64,000 nucleotides of DNA, from assembly GCF_000315625.1 (NCBI RefSeq), contig NW_005434656.1, positions 843,431 through 907,430 of the forward strand, read 5' to 3'. The translations under genes and the position numbers were made by a program. The stretch comes from Guillardia theta CCMP2712. Lineage: Eukaryota > Cryptophyceae > Pyrenomonadales > Geminigeraceae. Below are positions 43,090 through 54,933 of the stretch, piece by piece (the first letter of the stretch is position 1; every line of letters begins with the position of its first letter). A model generated the notes under the pieces. It did not search any database and had not been told where the DNA came from. It saw only the letters and a program-made list of their open reading frames with translations.

Positions 43090-44422
43090 CTCTCCGGGTG
43101 GTGGTATAGCTCGTGGTGCTTGTCCAGGTGGGGTGGCACTTCCACCCGTGGTGCAGTCGTACTTCTTCGGACCGGTACTCGACCTGTTGAAAGTGGGTAT
43201 ATTTGTACGTTATTGGACGGGTACAAGACGTTTCCGGATCTGAAGGTTGCGGGGTATAGGACAGTGTGGGTAGGGTACTAATTTTTGAAGGGTGGGGTGG
43301 TGGAACCCGCCACTGAGACAAACGGACATCTGAAACTATTCGGTGCAGGCTTTGCAATTTGATGAATTAGTTCAGCGCACAATAAATTTTGAAAATTTCC
43401 AACAATTTTCCCGAGAAATTTGGATACTATCTAATATAATTGGGGATAGATTCAAATTTTTCGGACATTGTGGTAATTCAAGGAAGGATCTGGTCGTTAC
43501 AAACCGTTGTAAAATCACCCTACCCATGTGTGTTTTCCTCCTATTCCTTCACCCCACCCTCAATTTAGACGGTCGAAATGTTTCAAATAACCGGGTATTT
43601 CACCACCCCTGTAGACTCACGTACCCTCGCTCCTTCTAGTTACGCCGATTGAGCCAGGGATACGGGGACTCCGGCTCAGCTGGCCGGGCAGCCCGGCTCC
43701 GAAGTTCCTGACACTGCGGCAGTGCGGTCCTGATCGTTGCCTCATTCCGATTACTAGGCTAAGTCACTAAGTTATGCCTGAGTCCGCCGGGCTCAGTCCG
43801 AGTCCAGCGGGCCCATGCCGCGCCTGGCATGCGGCCGCGACCCCACGGCGGCCACCACCGCCCAATGCCTCGGATGCCAGCCGCTAGCGCGGCCGCCGGG
43901 CCGCCGGGCGGCCCCGGGCAGTCACCCGGTGTGTCCGGGGCCTGGTACGGTACGCCTCTAGGTCGAGGAAGGAGTACCCACCTTATTGCTCTTCCGCAAA
44001 CAATAGTAGAAACCACCGGTCCACGTTTTGAAGGCATAATAATGATGGATGATAGGAGGAACGACATGGTGGTAGCGGTCTCGGGAGAGGTGGAGCGGGG
44101 AGGATCTAGACAAGATGGAGATGCAGCGGAGGAAGAAGAACCCCATCTACAGCTTGTCGACTAGTGCCGAGGGATAAGATTAAGATTGAGAGGACGAAGC
44201 GATCGAGTAGCTTGTTTTGTTGGATGTGCTCGTCGTTGTTCAGTAGTTCAGCAGCAAGGTTCGCAGGGTTGGAGGGAGAAGGAGCAGAGGCGGACACATG
44301 AAAAGGGAAGACAACGAACATCCGCGTGAAGAGTCAAGACCGAGTTCGAATACAAGTGGGTGTGCCAACTGATAGTCGAGTTGCTGCAGGATTGAACGAA
44401 GAGATGTACTAGGGGCAAAAGC
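43090..44422. other. Intergenic: GGGGTA tract and G+C-rich island
   Basis: 43100-43290 and 43500-43620 carry repeated GGTGGGGT/CACCCC motifs, and 43630-43990 is a G+C-rich island. No gene is supported. Confidence 0.5.
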
Positions 44423-47400
44423 ATGCAGGGAGAGGGAAGCAAGCTGCGAGAGCGAGTCTTCTCCAAGTTTGCGGATTGCAATCCTTCAGCGATGTGGAAG
44501 AACACAGCATGCAGGATCGAGTCGCTCAGCTCAGCATTGTCCAAGCCCTACACCTCTTCGCCCAAGACTTTGTCACACGAGACCATGAGAGTTTCTCCGC
44601 AAGAGGTCACACCCTGAACCCCCCCCCCTCCTCCTCCCTCTTTCCTCCTCTCTTGATCTTTCTCCCTTCTCCCTTCCCTGTCCTGCTTCTTTTCTCCCCC
44701 TTCTCCTTCCTGCCAATCACCTTTCCATTTCCTCCTCCTTCCCCTTCCTCCTGTCCTCTCTCCCTATCCCCTTCTCTTTTTTTTTCAGCAATGTCCTCCG
44801 GCACTTGGTATGATTCGAAGTTTCCTAACGGTTCCCTCAGTGGGGAGTGGACGAGGTGTGCGCTTGGTTACAAGAGGAAGGGCTGCATGAGTTCGTGGCC
44901 ATCGCTAGGGATCATATCATCACAGGGGCCGTACTCCTCTCCATACAGGAGGAAGACCTTCGTGTGGACCCTCTAGCTTCTGCCCTCAAGGTTCTAGCAC
45001 TGCGCTCCTGCCGCGCTTCCGCTGAGGAGCTTGTTTGTGAGCAGGAGGCAAGAGTAGACAAGTTCGGGAGGGTGCGGCAGTTCGTCCTAAGCATACGAGA
45101 GCTTGTGGATCAGCATCGTCAGACTCTGAACCTCCTCCATGATCAGCCGCAGGATAGGAGGAGCAAGTCTGCTACCAGCGCCTTCGTCGCTTCGTTGTAC
45201 AAGGTTGTTGGCATGCAGGAAGGGAGGGGATGCTGATGTTGGGTTGGGTTTGCAGCCTGAGCCGCTGTCATCAGCGCTCCTCCGTCTAGGATGCAGGTAG
45301 AGGAGGAGGAGGGAAAGGTGGAGGAGGAGGATGGAGGGGGATGGGGAGGGGGGGGGGGGGGGGGAGGAGGAGGAAACAGGGGGGAATAAGGGAGTTTGCA
45401 GCTTGACGTGGGCGGCCTTCGTAATGATGGCGACAGCAAGTGTGATGACATTCGTACATGATCGTGTTCCGGATATGGCAAGGTTAGAGATGGAGGAGGA
45501 AGAGGAGGAGGTGCACGATGGGGAGAAGGAGGGCGAAGGGCAGAAGGGGGGAGGGACCGGGGAGGGATCGGTGTAGGAGATCTAACAGTTGAAGCAGCAT
45601 CCTCCCCTTCCTGATGTTGTGCTGGACAATATTCCTGTGATTCCAGGAGCCTTTGAGGTAAGAAGCTTTGGGAATGGAGAAGAAACTCTTCGGATTGACG
45701 ATGATGATGATGATGATGATGAGGAGGAGGAGGAGGAGGAGGAGGAGTGGATTGATGAACTTTACAGCAGTGTGATGCGTTCTTTGCAGGCTTCTGAAGT
45801 TTGCATCATCCTTTTGGCGTCGATCTTCGCCCTTACGTGCATCTTTCATGTACACAGGTATGATCAACGCTCCGGTTTCTCAGCACTTCTCTTCCCTCCT
45901 GCCTCGCCTCCCTCCTCCTTCCTTCCTCCTTCCTCTTGTCTCCTCCTCCGCCTCCCTCCTCCGCCCTTCCTCCTCCTCCTCCTCTCCATCTCTTCGCCTG
46001 TTATCTGCCGAGCTTTCAGTTTGCTCCTACCAGCCTCTCGCCTGCCTCGTCCTCACTGATACTGTTTGATTCAGATCGCGTCCACTTTTGGATCCACGTT
46101 GCAAGTAACATTTTCACTCTCTTCACTCCCCTCGCCTACTCCCCCGTCCTCCTATTCCCTTGTCATCTCCTTTCCTGTTCTCCCTCCGTTCTCGCTCCCA
46201 CTTCCTCCACTTCCTCCTCGACCACCACTTCCTCCTCCACCTCCTCCGCCTCTCACCTTGTGCAGGGGACCCGCACATGCGGCGACTACATGTTCAGCGG
46301 GCATACCGCAATGCTCACGATCCTCAATCGCTTTGTCTGCGCCTACTCCCCTCGTACCTGGACTCCCCTCCACACCTTCTCTGCAGTTCTCAACGGGTCA
46401 GCAATCGCCTCCTCCTATCTCCCGATGTTCCTCTCTTCTCAACTGATCATCTCCCGTTCCTCTTCTCTTCTTGTTTTCTTATTTCCCGTTCTTCTCTTCT
46501 TATCGTCTGGTGCTGTTCTCTACCTGTCCCGTCAACCAGCAAAAGTCCTTCTGTTTACTTGGTTCGGAGGTTGTTGCCTTGAGTGTCTTTGTTTTTGCAG
46601 GTTCGGCATGTTTTGCATCCTTGTAAGCATCTTTTGCTTTCTCATCCTCCCCTTTCGTTTCCTTCTCTCCTTGTCCAAGCTCATCAACCTTGCTTCCCCT
46701 GGGCCTTCCAACCCTCCGCTCCCCATCCCCCCTCCCATCTTTCTTGCTTCTCCTCCTACTTCCCCTCGCTCCTGCATTCGTTCTTCTTCCTACTTCCTCA
46801 CATCTGTCAGGCCGCCCACGAGCATTACACCCTCGACGTGTTCATGGGCTTCTACATCGCCACCAGGACCTTTCAGTCGTACCACACAGTAGCGCATGCG
46901 GTAGGAGACATGGGAGGAGATGACGGAAAGATGGCGAGCGAGCGAGCGAGTGCGAGAGGAAGGGAAGGAAGAAGGAGGAAGGGAGTGAGGAAGGGAGCAA
47001 GAAAGAGCGGGAGCGAGGGAGGGCGCGAAGAAGGGGAGGGAGAAAGAGAGGGAGGAGGAACTGAATATCAACTTGCAGGATGTTTCGGACAACGAGGGTC
47101 TCGCGAGCACAAGGAGATGGTTTCCCATGGTCTCCTTCCTGGAAGAAAACTGCTCCGGTCTCTATCCTCCCCGAAGCCTCCCCCGGCTCCCCCTTGACTC
47201 TCCTCCTCCTCTTGTCGTTGTCTCTCTTCCCGCACCCCTTCGTCTTCCTTCCTCCTGCCCTCCCGCCTTCCCCAATGTCTCTCATGCGCTTCCTAGTGAC
47301 GGTATGGCAGGAGTCGTTCCCTTCGAGTATGAAATTCCTTTCAGTCGGCGTCTTCAGAGCCTGCTCTTCAAGAGGGCAAACTCCGCTGCTTCTCCTACCT

Positions 47401-47555
47401 CACATGCCAGGCGAGATTCTAGCCAGAGGACAGGGGAGAAGAGACGAGGGAGGGAAGGAGGAACAGAGGGGAGGGAGAGGAGGGAGAGGAGGGAGAGGAG
47501 GAGGAACAAGAAAGTTGCGCTGACATCAAGACAGGAATCCTTTCAACAGAAGTGA
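44423..47555 (+). CDS. SAM-domain sphingomyelin-synthase-related protein (SAMD8-like), 5' end and one internal region unresolved
   Basis: A SAM domain is encoded at 44841-45203 ([32 protein letters not shown]). First membrane helix at 45402-45482 ([20 protein letters not shown] then RVPDM), next exon [19 protein letters not shown], then [22 protein letters not shown] (45790-45857). Catalytic PAP2_C motifs: [12 protein letters not shown] in 46266-46396, GMFCIL (46601-46622), and [18 protein letters not shown] (46811-46900). The His/His/Asp triad is GHT, HEHYTLD. The tail exon from 47079 reads [20 protein letters not shown] to TGA about 47555. SAM plus PAP2_C is the SMSr/SAMD8 architecture (ceramide phosphoethanolamine synthase in animals). 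Between HVHR and CGDY about 60-70 residues with a membrane helix are expected but not found, and the phases of 46104 and 46266 do not match, so an exon is missing from my model. The exon starting at ATG 44423 is tentative. Confidence 0.78.
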
Positions 47556-47899
47556 CTCCGAGGAGCGATCATACAAAGAGCTGTGAATGGTGTCCTTCAG
47601 CTGACGTCCTTGGACGTTTCCTGGACCTTCTTCACCTGCTTGTTGCATGTCTACCACTCCCTCTCCCCTCCATCCCTTTCCCTGCCCTCTCCACTCCCTT
47701 CCCCCTGTTTCCTCTCTCCCCGCTTCCTCATCCCCTGCCGCTTCTCAACCATCATGTGCATCCTTGTGTGCACAATGTTAAGACAAAGAACAAGAAGTTT
47801 AAACGACAAGCTGTTTGTAAGCCTTCAAAACTTTGCCTGTACATCACCACTCCCCTGCGGGACAGGGCAGCAAGGTGCAGACGCGGCAAGTCAGCGGGC

Positions 47900-48821
47900 T
47901 CAGAGGTAGGCAGGGAAGAGCTGGAGGAAGAGGAAGAAGATGAAACCGGAACCAACGGGAACGGCAATGTTGTCGTCAAGGTCGATGGGTCCCCCGGTTC
48001 CTTCGTGTATTCTACCGCAGAAGGTCTCGGGAATGGCTCCTGGAGAGAGCGTGAGGAGGAGGAGGAGGAGGAGACTGTAGACGTGGTGGGAGCGAATACG
48101 CAGCGGAACGAGAGAAGAAGCAAGGCAAGGCAAGGCGGTGCAGCATACGAGGTTTTCTCCCTGACTCACCAGCAATGCCGCCCAAGAGCGAGACGAGGAG
48201 GAGAGACCCGTTGAAAGGAAAGCCGTGGTAGAGGTAGTACACCGTGGTAGTGAAGGCACAGGCAAAGAGGCCCCCGAGACTTCCTACAAGGGACTTTCCG
48301 TTGCTGAACTTGGGCCCGAGGTAGCCGTACCGGATGCCGCAAGTGGACGCAAAGGGGTCCCCGAAGGAGAGGTAGAGGATGCTGAGGATCGCAACGTTCC
48401 TCGGGAACAACGTGATACACGCCAGCACACCTGCTACGAAGAAGACCATGCCGCTGAGCCGAGTGGCCTCGTAGTTGCGGGCAAGGAGGCTCATGACCCG
48501 GAACGTTAGCTTGCTCAGCCAGTGCTCCACGAAGCGAACGCGGGCGTACTCGCCGATGGCCAGCAACACGAAGAGGACGCCGAATCCTCGCAGCGCCTGC
48601 TCCCTGGAGAGGACGAATTCATAGAGGCCGGCAAAGATAGCTCCTGCAGCGACGTGAAAGATTTTCCTGAGAAAGTGAAGGTTGTTCCTCGACATTATCT
48701 TCAGCTTGCTCCCTCCCTTCCCTCCCGTCTGGCTCTTGCCATTCTTGATGTCGCTTTTGCTAGTTTCCTTGTCATACTGTAGAACGCCGGTCATAGATCC
48801 TGTTGCTGTTCTCGCTACCAT
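47900..48821 (-). CDS. DGK1/SEC59-like CTP-dependent lipid kinase (phosphatidate cytidylyltransferase superfamily)
   Basis: Two exons (48821-48170, 48039-47900), 263 residues, start ATG at 48821 (MVARTATGSMTGVL). Basic N-terminus, then LRKIFHVAAGAIFAGLYEF, ALRGFGVLFVLLAIGEYARV, RLSGMVFFVAGVLACITLF, ILYLSFGDPFASTCGIRYG, FSNGKSLVGSLGGLF, and a C-terminal PIDLDDNIAVPVGSG before the last helix FIFFLFLQLFPAY. GDPxAS, NGKS and the DDN..VP motif are hallmarks of the CTP-dependent dolichol kinase/diacylglycerol kinase (DGK1) group. It would phosphorylate diacylglycerol or dolichol at the ER with CTP; length and motif spacing favour the DGK1 type. It is convergent with the sphingomyelin-synthase relative. 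Confidence 0.85.
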
Positions 48822-51800
48822 CAATCCTTGTCACGGTCAATCTGCTATTTCCTTGCTGATCCAGAGATCTGGTGAACGCAACGTCACATCAAAGAAGGGT
48901 TCATCTCTCCATCAAGTTCAAACATGTGATGCTGATCTACGTATATCATCACGTTCGTATCCTTACACAGAGCCTCACACCCCTCACACCCCCATTTCCC
49001 TCTCTGGGCAACGCTTGATAGATATCACAAAAAAAATTCAGAGTTGGCAGTCATTCGAAAGATCCTCCACCCCGATTCTGAGCCAACGCATCGCTTGTCT
49101 ATATAGAACCCACGAGAGAAAACAGACAGCTAACGCAACCGACTTCATCTTCTCTTCCTTGAGAGGGTACTCAAGTCCACTCTCGTGAAACGGCGTAGAT
49201 GACTGATCGCGAGTGATACCAAGTGTACTCTGAAAAACAAGAAACTCTCCTAAGTTTCCCCTTCAGGACACAGAAATGATGCGTACAACGTATCTCAATA
49301 CTTCTCTGGAACCTCGCAAATCTTCAATTCCATCATCAGCCGCTTGTTCACGAGTTCACCCTAACCTTGATTTCCTTCATATTCGGCACTAGCAAAAGCA
49401 GAGATTCATTTCATTTCTCGCTCTCTTCCTCTTCTTCATTCATCTGTATCACTCGCCCTCCCTCGTCATCTTCTTCCTCGTCCTCACCATCCTCCTCCTG
49501 ACCTATGCACCTCCACCGGTCCCACCATTGCCATGCGGCTTCAAGAATGACTCACCCTACCTCCTCCGTTTCCAGTCGTCACCTACCCCTCAGACCCTTC
49601 CTCCTTATGTGTTCTACTACCCGTCATTTTCATTTCAATACAACCGGTACAACAATCAGTATATTTTTGCGGTATTTGCCCTTTTTGCATTGAAAATAAA
49701 GCATTGCCGATATTGTGTTGTTAAGAGTTGAAATGTTACTGTTCAATTATTGAAATTTTATTCAAAACTACTGGTATATCGACATGAAGCGGAAATATTA
49801 GTTTCAATTCCCAGGGGTAGTGCAGGGGTCAGGGCAACGGGTGAAGGGGGTACGTTGTATACGATGAAGATGCAGTGGAGGGTACAGTGAATCTAAAAGC
49901 GGGGTAGGGGTGGTGTAATAATACCGGGTCATCAAATACGAAATGAGGGGTAGTGATGCAGAGTCATAAAGTAGGGTAGGGAAGGGTCCAGGACGTACAG
50001 TTCTAGGGGTCGTATTGACCCATCAAGGACCGGTACTCTGAAAGTAGGAGACACCCCTTGGGGGAGGAGCCACCTGGGGGTGGTAAAGAAGTGAGAGGTC
50101 GTGTGACCTGTGGTTTAGAAGGAAAACGGACGGGTCCTGTCTCTAGTCACCCATCATCTCCGGTTCACTCATGGCCCTTGGCCAGATGTAAAAGATATTT
50201 TAGGCCTAGGCCCTGTCACTGCCGGCTGATGGACCGGGCCCGGGGCTTGGCCGGCGGTAGAGTCGACACAATTTTATAACGGAGGTATTTTTGGCCTTTT
50301 AACATTATTAAAATCATCGAAAAATACCTTTTACAGTTGTTTTGTAGTTATAGGGAGATGTTTGACCTAAATTTAATTCGCAGGATACTTTTATAGTTTT
50401 ATTTGTTTTATATTTTTATAAAATAAAAATATCCTGTGAATTAAAAGAACCCCTGGTTACCCTACCCCCCAGCATCAACAAGTACAGACCCTGCACCTTC
50501 CTCATTCCTAGCATCCACCCGTCTTATTGCCAGCCTCTGACCATTTTACTACCCTACCCACCCCCATTTTCCCCAGTAGCCCATCCACCCATTTCTTTGT
50601 TTCAACCCCCCCAACCACCCCCCATTTTCTCATAGACTACCCCCTCGCAACAAGCAAGATTTCCACAGAGAGCAAACAAATACCCACAAGCTCTGCCGAA
50701 AACTACCCTACCCTCCTGACCAAAGAATTATGTGAGGACCACTACCCCCTTCAATCCTGTTTGTACCACAAAAAGTTTCCCATCAACAAATCTCAGGTTT
50801 ATGACCCCTACCCACCCCATCCCCTCAAAATCATTTCTTAGCATTACCCGTCCTTGTCCACCACTTGAGTACCCCTACCAACTCGAACCAGGGTTCCCAA
50901 TATGGCTAAAATATGTCCAGGGTCCCTACCACCCCATCTATACCACCCCTTCTGGGAACACCCCTCCATTAGGCTATTTTGCAATACAAAACCAAGGTAA
51001 TAAATTCGATGCAATTCACCACTACCCCTCAATTTTAGTGCTCATTTCAAAATAACCCCAGTCAAGTAACCCCCACCCCTGTAATCACCCGCAAAGGACC
51101 CTCCCTAGACCCTTGTGTTACCTTCTCTAGCACCCCACCGTACTATACTACCTTACCCCACATTCCTCTTGCTAGTACCCACCCCTGTACAATATCCCCG
51201 CTGCTGCTTCATGCCGGGGCTGTCCTGGCTCGTGCCCTGCAGTGCCGCTAGCACTGCTGCTCCCCTCCTCTCAACGAAATGCTTTCTGTCTTCATGCTGC
51301 TAGTCTCGTGCCCATACGAGGTTGCAGTGCATTCTTGCCTCTTGCTATCCCGTTTCATGTCCTGCAACTCCCCAGTACTTCACGTCGCTGTCTGCATTTC
51401 GAGCATTTCTGTAGTTTCAGTATGACGGATAAGCGTTGTGTGTACGGCATGACCAACAAAACACATCTCTTATCATTCGTTCGCAGAATATGTTTGACGT
51501 TGCGATTTTCCTTCCGTGTAAATGTAAAGGGGGAGGTGTAACAATTCGTAGCTGTTCATAATGGTTGTCGATGGAGGAGGCATTCAGTGTTGTTGCATGG
51601 AGATTCGTCCCTTCCTTTCCCAACAGAAAGCATTTGTCTTGAATCTGATTGAAAGTATATTACTGACTCAGTTATGCATTCAAAGTAACTCATATCCAAT
51701 GCGATCCACTTTGTTCTGCCCTCTGTAAGATTTGTCATTAGTATCAAACTCCTCTTTTTGTTTATTTCCCACCATGGTTTCGATCCTGCTGTCTATCTCA

Positions 51801-51911
51801 TTGATTCCTGAATATCCTCTCTGGAGTTTAGCTCTTAGCTATAACCAACCATTTGCATATTTTTGGATTGACAGACGAGTACTGACAGTTTCCCATAGCA
51901 CACCACAGCGG
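48822..51911. other. 3-kb intergenic region dominated by TACCCC-type motifs
   Basis: 49190-49730 is unremarkable AT-rich DNA. 49800-50060 carries GGGGTA-type motifs on the plus strand. 50190-50260 is G+C-rich, and 50280-50450 is very AT-rich. 50455-51190 is packed with TACCCC/ACCCCTACC/CCACCCC. Short Pro/Thr/Tyr-rich ORFs here are consequences of that motif. No gene is supported. Confidence 0.6.
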
Positions 51912-54709
51912 ATGGCAAATCCGCCTAACTTGGCGCTGGTGCCCGTCGGAGCAGCAGCGACGAATCAAGTGAAGAATGGCTTCCACACCAAGACATGGGG
52001 AGATGGAAGCAAGTGAGTGTTCATATAAGTTTTTCATTGTTTGCTGTAGAATTCCCATCGACTTCCCCTCTTTTGACACTCTTCACGATGCAGGTATCAA
52101 GGGGAATGGGTGGATGATAAGATGACCGGTCGAGGGTTTATGATTTGGGCAGACGGCAGAAGATATGACGGGGAATGGTTGGAAAACCGTTGCAACGGGC
52201 GGGGGGTCTTGACGTACAAAGACGGTCGGAGGTACGAAGGGGAGTATAAGCTAGACAAGATGCATGGAAGAGGTGAAAACTCTAGATGCCTGAAATCTCA
52301 CGACCGTTTTGATTCATTGTCTGCCACACTCAGGCGTCTACTTGTGGGCTGAGGGTGCTCGCTACGAAGGGGAATACAAGGAACACAAGAAACATGGGCG
52401 GGGGTTGCAGACATGGCCAACTGGAGGAAGGTGTGATATTCTTAGTTTTTCGTGAGTTTGACGATTTCTTGGCTAATGAACGATTTTTGGTCAGGTATGA
52501 AGGGCAATACATCGATGGAACTCAGACTGGAATGGGTATCATGACTTGGGCTGATGGTCGACGGTATGAGGGTGAGTGGTTGGATGGAAAGTGTACCGGA
52601 CGCGGAACTACAACCTTCAAGAGTGGAAGCCGCTATGTTGGCGTTTACCACGAGGACAAAATGAATGGCTATGGCATCTACACCTTTGCGGACGGTCGAA
52701 AGTACGAGGGGGAATACCGCAACAACATGAAAAACGGGTATGGATGGCTCCTCTCCCCTCCCTTGCGATTGTTGTGATGTATGGCATTCTCAGGCATGGT
52801 GTCTACACCTGGGCTGATGATGTCAAGTTTGATGGACAATGGACGGATGGCAAACCGACCAACGGAATCCTCATCTTCCCAGATGGAACAAGGAGTGACA
52901 AAGTCAAGCCACGAACTGGAATGTCCAACGATGAGACACTACAGAAGTTGCATGAAGATGCGTGGAAGTAAGTCATCCCTCGGATCCATTGAAGTGTGCT
53001 TGCTGATGCATGCTTGGTACAGGTGGAAGACCAGTGACCAGGAGGCCTGGAAGCACGAAGGAGGCAACGCGTTTCCTCCTCTCAATGGACATCATGTCGT
53101 CAAGGAAGAGGATGGCTCCCGATACGAAGGAATGTTGGTTGATAACAAGAAGACCGGCAAGGGAATCATGTATTGGGCAGACGGAAGGGTGTATGAGGGT
53201 GATTGGCTGGAAAATCGATATCATGGCAGAGGTGTGTTAACCTACAAGGATGGGAGAAGATATGAGGGAGAGTATATTCATGATGCCATGCATGGATACG
53301 GGATTTACACATGGGCTGATGGCGCTAGATATGAAGGTGAATATCAGCACAATCGCAAACATGGGCGTGGAACGCAGATCTGGTCAACAGGCGGCAAATA
53401 CGTCGGTGAGTACAAAGATGGAACGCTGACCGGAAGAGGAGTGATGACCTGGGCCGACGGCAAGCGATATGATGGAGAGTGGAAACATGGAAAATGTACT
53501 GGCAAAGGCGTTCTAACGCACGCTGATGGGAGGAAATATGAAGGAGATTACCTCATGGATAAAATGCACGGACGTGGGGTTTACATTTGGCCAGACGGCG
53601 CCATGTACGAAGGCGAATATCGCGACCACAAGAAGCATGGATTTGGCATCCAGACCTGGGCCAGTGGAGGCAGATATGAAGGGGAGTACGTCGACGGCCA
53701 GCTGACAGGAAAGGGGAAAATGTCTTGGGCCGATGGAAGGAGATATGAGGGCGAATGGTTGGACGGGAAATGCACAGGGAGGGGGATAACTACCTTCGCA
53801 AACGGAAGTCGCTACGAGGGAATTTACCATGAAGATAAGATGCATGGATATGGTGATGTTTATCAGAAAATTGTGCTGCCGTGACCTTACCCTGCAGGCG
53901 TCTACACCTTTGCTGATGGGAGGAGATATGAAGGAGAATACCGCAACAACATGAAGAACGGCTATGGCGTGTACACCTGGTCGGAAGGAACAAGATGGGA
54001 GGGAGAATGGGTAGCATGCTGCGATTCGTTCATCGCATGTTGCTGATTTTGCTCGGTAGGTTGACGGGAAACCGATAAGAGGGTTCGTATCCTTCGCAGA
54101 CGGAGTCAGAACCGATGAAGTCAAACCACGAGAAAACCAGCAGCTCTCCAACGACATGACCCTGCAGTGCCTTCATGTTGAGATGAAGTTGTTGGGCGAC
54201 GGTTTGCTGAAATCTGTGTGACAGGATGATGCCAAACAATGGAAAGAGCGCTACGATGCGGAGCATGGTATCATCTCTTCGCTGTTAGAGGCTCCAGCAG
54301 CTGCTCCAAGGCTCACAACGCCAGTGGGGACTGCTGATGAAGACCATGACGGCTCCTTTGTTGACCCGGTAAACTTGGCAACTTCATTTCAATGTTTCTG
54401 AAGGAACTTTGGCAGACTGCGCAAACAGACCAGATGCTGGATCAACCCGCGGCGCTGATTCATGGGCAGACCCACGGGCCGACTGTTGCTGGAGCCGTGG
54501 AGGACTTCTCCATGGGAGACGAGATGCCAGAAGCGAACATGGAGTGCTCAAGGTTGCTGCTACTGCCTGCCTGCCTGCTCACCCTTGACTGCCTTGCGCG
54601 CAGTGGAGAGCCATCGAACGAAATTCCGTGTGGCGAAGAAGGAGGTTGGGAAGAGCGAGCTTGTCCTGCGCAGCCAGGGCAGCAGAGTCACCAGTATGGT
54701 GAGTCTTAA
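51912..54709 (+). CDS. MORN-repeat protein with two tandem MORN arrays
   Basis: ATG 51912 (MANPPNLALVPVGAAAT). Exons 51912-52012, 52094-52272, 52334-52430, 52495-52737, 52794-52967, 53023-53852, 53898-54010, 54060-54166, 54225-54368, then a further exon around 54414-54557. The protein is mostly MORN repeats (YEGEWxxGKxxGxGxxxxADGxR), about 9 in the first array and about 14 in the second. Each array ends with a non-MORN module: GTRSDKVKPR..SNDETLQKLH..W in the first and GVRTDEVKPR..SNDMTLQ..W in the second, so the protein looks like an internal duplication. Interspersed variants (KHGRGLQTWPTGG, GTTTFKSGSRYVG) recur in the same order in both arrays. MORN arrays typically bind phospholipid membranes or form scaffolds. 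The exact C-terminal exons (stop at 54707-54709 or 54792-54794) are uncertain. Confidence 0.88.
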
Positions 54710-54795
54710 GTTGCCACAAGCACCATGGGGAGAACTTCGGGTTCCTGTTCACCTTTTTTTTGACGGTGCACCTCTAATTTTTTTGAGTTTGTGAC

Positions 54796-54801
54796 AATAA
54801 A
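54796..54801 (+). terminator. AATAAA polyadenylation-type hexamer
   Basis: The hexamer lies just after either candidate stop codon of the MORN gene. It is a plausible cleavage/polyadenylation signal. Confidence 0.4.
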
Positions 54802-54933
54802 GGTCGGATGTCGCAGTCATGTAGTGACGGACTTGCTGGGCATGGCAAACGGTTGTTGGATCTCAGGGACGAAAGGACATGGTGCATGGAACGTCAGCTC
54901 CTGGTCAGTACTTGGATGCCTGACACCAGAGTG

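Noticed and set aside
50527-51055. Pro/Thr/Tyr-rich plus ORFs
   Set aside because: Explained by the TACCCC-type repeat composition. Similar ORFs occur wherever the tract occurs.
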